Shown piece by piece: positions 15,009-22,741 of a DNA stretch of 64,000 nucleotides; positions within the stretch are counted from its first letter, which is position 1, and each line of letters opens with the position of its first letter. Under the pieces are notes generated by a model. That model was not told the DNA's origin and searched no databases. It worked only from the letters and a program-made list of their open reading frames with translations. A program made the position numbers and the translations under genes. The stretch comes from Bacillota bacterium (lineage in GTDB: Bacteria; Bacillota; Clostridia; Peptostreptococcales; Anaerovoracaceae), in assembly GCA_022769485.1 (NCBI GenBank), contig JALEJU010000031.1:1-64000 (forward strand), written 5' to 3'.

Positions 15009-17870
15009 CTACTCAGTGATGGGGTTTGCCTTAATGTTTTCCAGTTCATCATACAGATCGGAACCCAAGAAGTACTTTTTGGGAGGTTCAACCTTTCCAC
15101 CTGCTGCGATGATGTCCAAACCGGCCTTAACCTTATCAGGAGTAGCCGGGAGTTCGTAGATTCTAACACCGCAAGCATTGTTGATAGCGTTGAGAACTGC
15201 AACGTGACCGGAGCACTGGAACGCTTCGGAAGCACCGGAGCAACCGAAAGGACCGTGAGAATCTTCGCCATCCATGTAGATAGCCTGGAAGTTGTCACCA
15301 TCCGGAATGTCCTTAATATAAGGCATACCTGCTGTCAGCATGTTGGTGTGCTTCTTAACATCATCATAATTTTCGCTCAGAGCGAAACCGATGGAGTGGG
15401 ACATGCCGCCGTAAGCCTGGCCGTCAACCAACTGGATGTTACCGATATTACCTACCCAAGCAACGCACTTCAGGCCGATGCAGGTAACCTTACCGGTAGC
15501 AACTTCAACTTCAACTTCTGCCAAGTACAGAGTATAGGTATAAGCGTAAGTCGGGTTACCTTCGCCGGTGTTGGGATCCAGGTAAGTGAACTCGCCGTCC
15601 CACTCTCTTGCAGACCAGTTACCCTCGTATCTGGTGGGAATGCCTTCAGCGATCATTTCGTCATAGGTTCTCAATGTGCCGTCAGGCTTTGTCATAGCTT
15701 CTACCAGAGCCTTAGCTGCCAGCTCAGAAGCTTTACCGTTTACGAAGAAGGATCTGGAGGAAGCAGATTCACTTGTATTCGGGCAAACCTTACTGTCGTT
15801 CTGAATCAGCTTGACGTCGTCGGGCTTAATGTTGGGGAAGTACGGTCTCAGAGCTTCCAGAGTACATACCAGGGAGCCTGCGTCGCCGCCCTGACCCTGA
15901 TCCTGCCATGTATCGTACTTTCTGAATTTGCCGTCGCCAACCAATTCGATCGCTACATTAGCAAAGTCATCCGGGCCGGAGCCTACGTTATAACCACCCC
16001 AGCAGATACCAACACCGCGGCGAACTTCCGGAGTATCAGCGGCCTTAGCATCAGCTACAGCCTTTTCATACAGCGGTCTCATCTTATCCATCATAGCTTC
16101 CATGGGATACTGCAGGAAGGTATGGCTGTTGGTATTAGTGTCGCCTTCTCTTGCGATATTGATATAACGGAACTCAAACGGATCAATACCGGCTTTTTCA
16201 GCCAGCATATCGATAATGGATTCGGAGCAGGTGAATGTCTGCGGAGAACCATAACCTCTATAAGCTGTACCATAAGAGTGGTTTGTTGTAGCTACTCTTG
16301 CCAGACCTGCAATGTTGGGAACCTTGTAGGGCCAGAAGATGAAACGTACGAACTTGGAGATAACGTCATCGCCCAGTTCGAGGTAAGCGCCGTGATCCAG
16401 AGCACCGTCAAATTCGCCGGCAACAAACTTACCGTTTTCATCGCAAGCCAGACGAGCATTCCAGTAAGACGGAGAACGCTTGCCGGAGAACGCCATGTAC
16501 TGGCTGTAGTCCATAGACAGAGCAACAGGCATCTGCGTTACCTTACAAGCGATTGCTGCCAGAGCATAGGAACCGGCAGAAATAGCCCAACCGAAGGAAC
16601 CGCCTGTCGGGTTTTCAATTACCCGTACCATCTCGGGATCCAAACCGGTAGCTTCAGCAATTTCGTCTCTGTCGAAGTAAACGGTCATGGTCTTACAATG
16701 TACGTTCAGGATACCTTCATCGTCATAATAAGCCTGGATGGTGTCGCCTTCGATGGAGCAATGGGGCTCTCTGGAGGAGTAGAAGCTGCCTTCTACAGAA
16801 TAAGCAGCATTGTCGATCAGTTCGGGAACGTTGTCGGAATCACCCTTCAACAGGGGCTGATAACTCCAAACGTTATCCATTGTCGGATGAATTCTCATAG
16901 CGTCCGGCTTAACCGCATCCAGCAGGTTCATGTATTCGGGCAGCTGTTCGATTTCAACCTTAACCTTTTTAGCAGCTTCCAGAGCGTGCAGCTTTGTGTC
17001 TGCAGCAACCAGAGCTACGATATTACCCCAGTTAACGATCTTTTCATCAGTAATCAACTTGTGAACCTGATCAAAAGCCTTTGTTCTGGGAGAGAATTGA
17101 TACATCATCAGACGATTTGCGCCTGCGATATCTTCAGCTGTAATTACTTTGTAAACGCCGGGCATCTTTTCAGCTTCGCTGTAGTCGATGCTCTTAATGT
17201 TTGCATGGCTAGCGATTCTCGGCATTACAGGAACAACTTTCAGGGTTTCTGCAGGCATATGCAGTTCAACGTCATCGCCGTAATCTGCAACACCGCAAGC
17301 CTTAGCCATAGCAGCCGGACGAATCAGCGGCTTGCCAAGGAATTCTGTATCCTTACTGTAATCGTAAGTAATGTCTGCTTCTGTCATTTCACCACGGCAA
17401 ATAGCAGCAGCAGCCATAACAGCGTCTACGATCTGCTTGTAGCCTGTGCAGCGGCAAGCATTTCTGTGCTTCTGGAACCAGTCACGAACTTCTTCTCTTG
17501 TGGGGTTCGGATTTTCTTCCAGCAGCTGATACGCGGATACAATGAAACCGGGAACGCAGAAACCGCACTGTACAGCACCGAGATGTACCCACGCATACTG
17601 AAGGGGATGGGGGTGTCTTACGGTACCAATACCTTCTACTGTCAGGATTTCGCTGTATTCTTCAACAGCCTTCATTTTCTTTGTACAGGAACGGATTACC
17701 TTTCCGTTCACAATAACGGAACAAGCACCGCAAACGCCGACGCCGCAACCGATCTTTGTGCCGGTCAGGCCCAGACGGCGGAGAACGGTAGCTAAGGTAT
17801 CTGTGGCGGGATCATAGATAAAAGTACGATCAGCGCCATTAATATTCAGCGTCATCTTCTTCAGTTTCAT
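15009..17870 (-). CDS. molybdopterin-dependent aldehyde oxidoreductase
   Basis: A 953-residue single-chain enzyme of the xanthine oxidase family, organised like Desulfovibrio gigas MOP. Two [2Fe-2S] domains come first: plant-ferredoxin type (Cys42, 47, 50, 62) and helical type (Cys102, 105, 139, 141). The molybdenum domains follow (about 185-910), with PTGGSFGWAIS, AYRGYGSPQ, DQGQGGD and the candidate catalytic Glu882 in GASEAFQ. No FAD domain is present, so electrons must leave through the clusters to a separate partner, probably the 762-residue protein downstream. It oxidises an aldehyde or a similar carbonyl/heterocycle; the substrate cannot be read. GAGG precedes the ATG, and a Moco-type riboswitch lies upstream. 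Confidence 0.93.
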   Translation of the reverse strand: MKLKKMTLNINGADRTFIYDPATDTLATVLRRLGLTGTKIGCGVGVCGACSVIVNGKVIRSCTKKMKAVEEYSEILTVEGIGTVRHPHPLQYAWVHLGAVQCGFCVPGFIVSAYQLLEENPNPTREEVRDWFQKHRNACRCTGYKQIVDAVMAAAAICRGEMTEADITYDYSKDTEFLGKPLIRPAAMAKACGVADYGDDVELHMPAETLKVVPVMPRIASHANIKSIDYSEAEKMPGVYKVITAEDIAGANRLMMYQFSPRTKAFDQVHKLITDEKIVNWGNIVALVAADTKLHALEAAKKVKVEIEQLPEYMNLLDAVKPDAMRIHPTMDNVWSYQPLLKGDSDNVPELIDNAAYSVEGSFYSSREPHCSIEGDTIQAYYDDEGILNVHCKTMTVYFDRDEIAEATGLDPEMVRVIENPTGGSFGWAISAGSYALAAIACKVTQMPVALSMDYSQYMAFSGKRSPSYWNARLACDENGKFVAGEFDGALDHGAYLELGDDVISKFVRFIFWPYKVPNIAGLARVATTNHSYGTAYRGYGSPQTFTCSESIIDMLAEKAGIDPFEFRYINIAREGDTNTNSHTFLQYPMEAMMDKMRPLYEKAVADAKAADTPEVRRGVGICWGGYNVGSGPDDFANVAIELVGDGKFRKYDTWQDQGQGGDAGSLVCTLEALRPYFPNIKPDDVKLIQNDSKVCPNTSESASSRSFFVNGKASELAAKALVEAMTKPDGTLRTYDEMIAEGIPTRYEGNWSAREWDGEFTYLDPNTGEGNPTYAYTYTLYLAEVEVEVATGKVTCIGLKCVAWVGNIGNIQLVDGQAYGGMSHSIGFALSENYDDVKKHTNMLTAGMPYIKDIPDGDNFQAIYMDGEDSHGPFGCSGASEAFQCSGHVAVLNAINNACGVRIYELPATPDKVKAGLDIIAAGGKVEPPKKYFLGSDLYDELENIKANPITE

Positions 17871-17946
17871 AGAATCATTACCTCCTCAATTTACGTTCAA
17901 ATCCTTAAATATTCTCTCCGGAATTATCTGTTTTTATGAAAACAAT

Positions 17947-17980
17947 CAAAAAGCCTATCCCTTTTTGGAAGGAATAGGCT
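17947..17980 (-). terminator. riboswitch expression-platform terminator
   Basis: On the minus strand the stem AGCCTATTCC / GGGATAGGCT (plus-strand 17971-17980 and 17952-17961) is followed directly by T5 (17948-17952). It lies between the riboswitch aptamer and the hydroxylase start codon, so ligand binding would decide termination against read-through. Confidence 0.85.
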
Positions 17981-17983
17981 CAG

Positions 17984-18105
17984 AACACGCGCTACACATC
18001 TTTTGCCGCTTCTCCTTTCCAATACGGGAGGCCCGTCCGTTTCCAAACAGACCCACGGTCTCAATTTCATAGCGCAACACGCCACAGAAAGAAAGACTCG
18101 GAGAA
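17984..18105 (-). ncRNA. Moco-type (molybdenum/tungsten cofactor) riboswitch
   Basis: Read on the minus strand, the leader contains GGGCCTCCCGTATTGGAAAG followed by GAGAAGCGGC. This closely resembles the GCCTCCCGTAT..TGGAAAGG core of the E. coli moaA Moco RNA as I remember it. A closing stem GCGCTATG / TGTAGCGC brackets hairpins GACC-GTG-GGTC and GTCTGTT-TGGA-AACGGAC. The terminator at 17947-17980 follows immediately, and the first gene is a molybdenum enzyme, so the biology agrees. Such RNAs sense molybdenum or tungsten cofactor. An Rfam MOCO_RNA_motif scan would confirm it and show whether it is the Moco or Tuco subtype. Confidence 0.82.
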
Positions 18106-18127
18106 AAATATTTAATTTTCTGTAACT

Positions 18128-18164
18128 TGATAACAGTTTATCAGGGTTGCGCCTGCCCTGTCAA
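18128..18164 (-). promoter_or_regulatory. promoter of the molybdenum operon with overlapping palindromes
   Basis: On the minus strand TTGACA (18159-18164), an 18-base spacer and TAAACT (18135-18140). The spacer contains CAGGG..CCCTG, and TGATAA-N4-TTATCA (18128-18143) overlaps the -10 box and predicted start site, which is a plausible repressor site. The transcript would begin about 20 bases before the riboswitch region. Confidence 0.65.
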
Positions 18165-18220
18165 CTATTCCAAACGTTTTTTTCCCGCATTTGGAATTTT
18201 TTTTGTTGTTCGAGTAACAT

Positions 18221-18252
18221 AAAAATGAGCTGCATCGATTTGATGCACTGCT
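18221..18252 (-). terminator. possible recA terminator
   Basis: Between recA and the molybdenum promoter the minus strand holds TGCATC-AAATC-GATGCA followed within a few bases by five T residues. The stem is short with an imperfect base. Beyond this hairpin and the features listed, the stretch 17871-18326 shows no coding sequence that I can support. Confidence 0.4.
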
Positions 18253-18326
18253 ACCCAAGCCGACAATTTTTCCCGATTTTGTCTTCCCGGAAGAGAGCAC
18301 ATCATTTCGTCTGCAGCCCTTTCTTT

Positions 18327-19448
18327 TTAATCTTCAATTATTACGCCGTCTTCATCTGCAAAAAATTCTTCTTCCGGCATTGCTTCGTCTTCATCTGCAG
18401 CAAATTCCGGCTCTGTTTCTTCCAAGCGCTCCCGCAATAATTTCTGCAATTCTTCCAGCAGCTCCGGATGCTCCGTGAGATAGCTTTTAACATTTTCTCT
18501 CCCCTGACCAATCCGCTCACCGTTATAGCTGTACCATGCGCCGGCTTTATGGATCAGCTTGGCCTCTACCGCACAGTCCAGAACATCGCCTTCTTTCGAA
18601 ATGCCGGTTCCGTACATAATATCAAATTCAGCCTGTTTAAACGGAGGCGCCACCTTGTTCTTTACAACTTTTACACGAGTACGGTTTCCTAATATTTGAT
18701 CCCCTACTTTTATACTCTCTACTCTTCTGACTTCAAGGCGCATAGAGGAGTAAAATTTCAATGCCCTTCCGCCGGTAGTTACTTCCGGATTTCCGTAGAC
18801 AACTCCCACCTTTTCGCGAAGTTGGTTAATAAAAATCACGGCACAGTTGGATTTATTGATTGCGCCCGCCAGCTTTCTGAGAGCCTGAGACATCAGACGA
18901 GCCTGAAGACCTACATGGCTGTCTCCCATATCACCTTCTATTTCCGCTTTCGGAACCAGGGCTGCCACCGAGTCTACAACCACTAAATCAATTGCGCTGG
19001 AACGTACCAGCATTTCGCAGATTTCCAACGCCTGTTCTCCGGTATCCGGCTGAGATACCAGGAGCTCATTCACATCCACGCCTAACCGCGCTGCATATTC
19101 CGGATCCAAAGCATGCTCCGCATCTATAAACGCCGCTTTTCCGCCTTTTTTCTGAGCTTCCGCTATAATATGTAAAGTAAGCGTTGTTTTGCCGGAAGAT
19201 TCCGGTCCGTAGATCTCGATAATCCTTCCTTTCGGAACACCGCCGATTCCGGTAGCCGCGTCAAGGCTTGCAGAACCTGTAGAAATTGCTTCGACCATCA
19301 TAGCGGAATGCTTATCTCCCAGCTTCATAACAGCGCCTTTTCCAAATTGCTTTTCAATCTGCTGCAGCGCCGCATCCAGTGCCTTCTCCTTATCTGTTTT
19401 CTTTTCGTTTTTTTTATCCATCTGCTTTTCAGCCTGTTTCGTCGCCAA
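18327..19448 (-). CDS. recA: recombinase RecA
   Basis: A 373-residue RecA, the ATP-dependent strand-exchange protein and LexA co-protease. Walker A is GPESSGKT (81-88); [16 protein letters not shown] is the conserved L1 region and [10 protein letters not shown] the L2 end. An unusually long, charged N-terminal tail (about 24 residues, [11 protein letters not shown]) and an acidic C-terminal tail ([10 protein letters not shown]) bracket the core. The start is TTG at 19448, because AAGGAGG lies 5-6 bases before it; the TTG seven codons upstream would put the ribosome binding site inside the coding region. It follows cinA, a conserved pair, and has its own SOS-type promoter. Confidence 0.97.
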   Translation of the reverse strand: MATKQAEKQMDKKNEKKTDKEKALDAALQQIEKQFGKGAVMKLGDKHSAMMVEAISTGSASLDAATGIGGVPKGRIIEIYGPESSGKTTLTLHIIAEAQKKGGKAAFIDAEHALDPEYAARLGVDVNELLVSQPDTGEQALEICEMLVRSSAIDLVVVDSVAALVPKAEIEGDMGDSHVGLQARLMSQALRKLAGAINKSNCAVIFINQLREKVGVVYGNPEVTTGGRALKFYSSMRLEVRRVESIKVGDQILGNRTRVKVVKNKVAPPFKQAEFDIMYGTGISKEGDVLDCAVEAKLIHKAGAWYSYNGERIGQGRENVKSYLTEHPELLEELQKLLRERLEETEPEFAADEDEAMPEEEFFADEDGVIIED

Positions 19449-19473
19449 TGTTTCCTCCTTATCGCGCAAATAG

Positions 19474-19487
19474 CGAACATCCGTTCT
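19474..19487 (-). promoter_or_regulatory. LexA (SOS) box of recA
   Basis: CGAACATCCGTTCT contains GAAC-N4-GTTC, the Firmicute LexA/DinR box. It lies about 25 bases before the recA start codon and just after a promoter reading TTGCTT, 17 bases, TATTCT on the minus strand (about 19495-19525), so LexA bound here would cover the transcription start. Confidence 0.82.
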
Positions 19488-19572
19488 TTTTTTTAGAATA
19501 CCTCACCAAATAAAAAAAAGCAAGCCCTTTTTTATTTTACAAATTATACCATAATAAGTTTTATTTGTAAAC

Positions 19573-20811
19573 TTATTTTCCCAACAGTTCATTAGCCATA
19601 TCAAGCATATTTAAAACTGCATAATTTCTGTTCCAGGCTCTCCCCATACGGCGCATTTCCGACTTTCTGCAAATCATTAGCTCATCCAAAATTGCACAGA
19701 AATATATCAGCCCTACGGGCTTTTCTTCAGTTCCTCCGTCCGGACCCGCAATTCCGGTCACGGAGAGACACATCCTGCAGCCGGTTTTCTGTTTCAGTCC
19801 CTGCGCCATTTCTACAGCTGTTTCCCGGCTTACCGCGCCGTGAGCATCCAGAGTTTCCTGAGAAACCCCTAATTCTTCTACCTTGGCACGATTGCTGTAA
19901 GTTACAATCCCGCGATCAAAGACAGAGGAAACACCGGGAAGATCCGTAAGTGTCTTTGCAAACCAGCCTCCGGTACAGGATTCCGCACAGGCAATGCTTA
20001 CATTTTGCTCCTTTAATTTTCTCACTACCACATCCGCCAGATTTTCATCATCATAACTGTAAATATAAGTCCCCACTCTGGCTTTCACTTTTTCTGTCAT
20101 TTCATCTACCGCCCGGCGTGCTTCTCCCTTTGTCCTCCGCTTGGAAGCCACCCGAACGCAGCACTCGCCGTCCTTAGCATACGTAGCCAAGGTCGGATCC
20201 GTTTGCCCGTCGATTAAATCTAAAAGCTCTGTTTCCAATTTGGATTCGCCGATGCCGAAACACCGAAGCATCCGGTAATAGATCGCCGCTTCCGTTTTTT
20301 CCTCTAAATACGGGCTTACATACGTTTCAAACATATGAACCATTTCACGGGGCGGCCCGGGCATACAGATTACAATTTTCCCCTTTTCATCTGCCAATGC
20401 AAACCCCGGGGCGGTTCCCATATCGTTGGGGAATACATGGGCTCTTGTGGGAAACAATGTCTGCTTCCAATTGTTTTCTGTCATTTCCCTGCCAAGCTTA
20501 TCAAAATAGATTTTCATCCGTTCTGCCGATTCTTTATGCGGCCGCAGCTCATCTCCCATAACGTCACAGGCGATTTCTTTTGTCAGGTCATCCTGAGTCG
20601 GTCCAAGCCCTCCCGTTGTCAGAACCAAATCACAGTCCTCAAATGCCCGTTTCATCATATCCGCCAGGCGCTCCGGATTATCCCCTACCGTAGAATGATA
20701 CATAACGTCAATCCCCAGCAAGTTCAGCTGCTGAGATAAGTATACCGTATTTGTATTTGTAACCTGTCCAAACAAAAGTTCTGTTCCTACGCTCAAAATC
20801 GTAGCTTTCAT
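19573..20811 (-). CDS. cinA: CinA, competence/damage-inducible protein A
   Basis: A 412-residue CinA. The N-terminal MoaB/MogA-like COG1058 domain (1-170; SVGTELLFGQVTNTNTVYL, TTGGLGPTQDDLT, GPPREM) has ADP-ribose pyrophosphatase-type activity in relatives. The C-terminal domain (about 250-412; ACAESCTGGWFAKTLTD, SVTGIAGPDGGT) is the nicotinamide mononucleotide deamidase type involved in pyridine nucleotide recycling. The length is normal. It lies between pgsA and recA, the classic Firmicute order, and may be co-transcribed with recA when read-through occurs; the recA SOS box lies downstream of its stop. Confidence 0.95.
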   Translation of the reverse strand: MKATILSVGTELLFGQVTNTNTVYLSQQLNLLGIDVMYHSTVGDNPERLADMMKRAFEDCDLVLTTGGLGPTQDDLTKEIACDVMGDELRPHKESAERMKIYFDKLGREMTENNWKQTLFPTRAHVFPNDMGTAPGFALADEKGKIVICMPGPPREMVHMFETYVSPYLEEKTEAAIYYRMLRCFGIGESKLETELLDLIDGQTDPTLATYAKDGECCVRVASKRRTKGEARRAVDEMTEKVKARVGTYIYSYDDENLADVVVRKLKEQNVSIACAESCTGGWFAKTLTDLPGVSSVFDRGIVTYSNRAKVEELGVSQETLDAHGAVSRETAVEMAQGLKQKTGCRMCLSVTGIAGPDGGTEEKPVGLIYFCAILDELMICRKSEMRRMGRAWNRNYAVLNMLDMANELLGK

Positions 20812-20821
20812 AAAATGCCTC

Positions 20822-21352
20822 CTACGAAAGAAATACTTGCTTGTTCTTTACGATATATTCTATCCCGGAATATACGGTCATAATCACCGCTGCCCACAGG
20901 ATAATATTTCCTACGGGAAAATCGGTAAATAAAGCAAACGGCCAATCCCGCAGCAAAATTACAGTCAGCGCCGTCATCTGCAGGATCGTCTTCAATTTCC
21001 CGGATTTACCGGCAGCTATAATGATTCCTTCTCCCGCGGCTACCGCGCGCAGGCCGGTAATAATGAATTCTCTTGCCAAAATTATAATTACCATCCAGCC
21101 GGCAATTTCCCCCAGTTCTACCAAGCAAATCAATGCCGAAGTAACAAGAAGCTTATCCGCCAGCGGATCCATAATTTTTCCGAAATTCGTAATCAAATTA
21201 TATTTTCTGGCAATCTGACCGTCCAGCATATCCGTAAAAGAGGCAAGTAAAAATACAATGCCGGACCAATAGTAATAGCCGTTCATCAGCAGTACAATAA
21301 AAACCGGAATCAATAAAACCCGCAGTATGGTCAACTTATTCGGTAAATTCAT
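20822..21352 (-). CDS. pgsA: CDP-diacylglycerol-glycerol-3-phosphate 3-phosphatidyltransferase
   Basis: A 176-residue integral membrane enzyme that makes phosphatidylglycerol phosphate, the first committed step to phosphatidylglycerol and cardiolipin. The CDP-alcohol phosphotransferase signature D-G-x2-A-R-x8-G-x3-D-x3-D is complete in MLDGQIARKYNLITNFGKIM and the following DPLAD. About five hydrophobic helices are visible. AAGGAG precedes the ATG, which lies 11 bases after the rimO stop, so both genes probably share an mRNA. Confidence 0.95.
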   Translation of the reverse strand: MNLPNKLTILRVLLIPVFIVLLMNGYYYWSGIVFLLASFTDMLDGQIARKYNLITNFGKIMDPLADKLLVTSALICLVELGEIAGWMVIIILAREFIITGLRAVAAGEGIIIAAGKSGKLKTILQMTALTVILLRDWPFALFTDFPVGNIILWAAVIMTVYSGIEYIVKNKQVFLS

Positions 21353-21363
21353 AATATTACTCC

Positions 21364-22695
21364 TTATCTTTCCGTTTCTTTCCCTACCAAATCATAATCA
21401 AACGCATCTGTAATCAAAACCCGCACCAAATCTCCCGGTTTTAATTCCCGCTCCGAGGTAAAAATTACAGAATTATCAATATCCGGCGCATCGAAACGAC
21501 TGCGGCCGATCCAGGTACCGGGTTCTTCATCCTTCTCTTCCACAAGAACTTCCTGTACGCTCCCAATCTTTTCCTGATTATGCCGCAATGAAATTTCCAT
21601 CTGCATCGCCATAATCTGATCTCTCCGCCGCAGCTTTGTAGATTCCTTTACCTGGGACGGCATGGCTGCCGCTTCCGTATTCTCTTCTTTCGAATAAGCG
21701 AAAACGCCCAAGCGATCAAATTTCATATCTTCCACAAAATTTTTTAAAATATGGAAGTCCTCCTGCTTTTCGCCGGGAAAACCTGTAATTAAGGTAGTAC
21801 GAATACAGATATCCGGCAGTTCTCTTCTCAGCTTTTCTATGGTGCCGCGGATAGACGCTTCCGTAGACCGACGGTTCATTCGTTTCAGCACTTTATCCGA
21901 AGCATGCTGAATAGGGATGTCCAAATACCGACAAATTTTTGGATTGTCTTTCATTACACGAATCAAATCATCCGTAATTCTGTCCTCATAACAATACAGA
22001 AGCCGAATCCATCGAATCTCGTCTATTTTACACAAAGCCTTCAAAAGATCCGGCAAGCGGAACGCCTCTTCAAAATCCATTCCGTAAGCAGTCACATCCT
22101 GCGCTACGAGAATCAGCTCTTTACAGCCCTGCTCCGCCGCATCCCGGGCTTCCGCAAGAATTTCTTCCGGCTTTCGGCTTCGATAGTGTCCGCGAATAGA
22201 GGGAATCACACAATAGGCACAGCGGTTATCGCACCCTTCCGCAATTTTCAAATACATGGTATAAGAAGAACCTAAAGACTTTCTCTTTCCCAGTTCCTCA
22301 TATTCCGGCAGGCAGCCGCAAATACGAGGGCTATGTTTCTTATTGTCTGTTTTTTGTAGAGATTCCAGATATTCCGGCAACTTCGCATATTCATTTACCC
22401 CCATAAATAAATCTACCTCCGGCATAGATTTATATAAGGCTTCTCCGTATCGCTGAGACAGACATCCGGAAACAATCAATTTCGTTCCCTGCTCCCGATA
22501 TTGAGCCATTTCAAAAATGCGGTCGATGGATTCTTCTTTGGCATCGTTGATAAATCCGCAGGTATTGACCAGAATTACATCGGCATCGGAAGGATCGTTT
22601 ACAATCCGATGACCGGCACGTTCTAAAATGCCGGCTGCGCTCTCGGAATCCGCCACATTTTTGGGGCATCCCAACGTTTCAATTAAACAATTCAA
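21364..22695 (-). CDS. rimO: ribosomal protein S12 methylthiotransferase RimO
   Basis: A 443-residue methylthiotransferase that adds a methylthio group to an aspartate of ribosomal protein S12. Domain order is UPF0004 (1-110; TLGCPKNVADSE, VNTCGFINDAKEES, VSGCLSQRYG supply three cluster cysteines), radical SAM (135-370; CDNRCAYC) and a C-terminal TRAM RNA-binding domain. The start codon is TTG at 22695, supported by AGGAG eight bases before it. It lies between ftsK and pgsA. Confidence 0.95.
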   Translation of the reverse strand: MNCLIETLGCPKNVADSESAAGILERAGHRIVNDPSDADVILVNTCGFINDAKEESIDRIFEMAQYREQGTKLIVSGCLSQRYGEALYKSMPEVDLFMGVNEYAKLPEYLESLQKTDNKKHSPRICGCLPEYEELGKRKSLGSSYTMYLKIAEGCDNRCAYCVIPSIRGHYRSRKPEEILAEARDAAEQGCKELILVAQDVTAYGMDFEEAFRLPDLLKALCKIDEIRWIRLLYCYEDRITDDLIRVMKDNPKICRYLDIPIQHASDKVLKRMNRRSTEASIRGTIEKLRRELPDICIRTTLITGFPGEKQEDFHILKNFVEDMKFDRLGVFAYSKEENTEAAAMPSQVKESTKLRRRDQIMAMQMEISLRHNQEKIGSVQEVLVEEKDEEPGTWIGRSRFDAPDIDNSVIFTSERELKPGDLVRVLITDAFDYDLVGKETER

Positions 22696-22741
22696 TTACG
22701 TTTCTCCTATTTTCCGCAGCCCTCAGGCCGCACTGCACTCT

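Noticed and set aside
14984-15301. 105-codon frame at the 3' end of the hydroxylase gene
   Set aside because: Same strand but a different frame inside the 953-residue enzyme; repetitive Ser/Leu/Thr composition and no homology.
15204-17795. 863-codon open frame antisense to the aldehyde oxidoreductase
   Set aside because: It lies wholly opposite a clearly real enzyme gene, has no ribosome binding site, its translation is rich in Ser/Cys/Val/His with no recognisable domain, and open antisense frames arise from codon bias.
18112-18300. 62-codon frame between recA and the molybdenum riboswitch
   Set aside because: It overlaps the predicted promoter and terminator hairpins and has no ribosome binding site or similarity.
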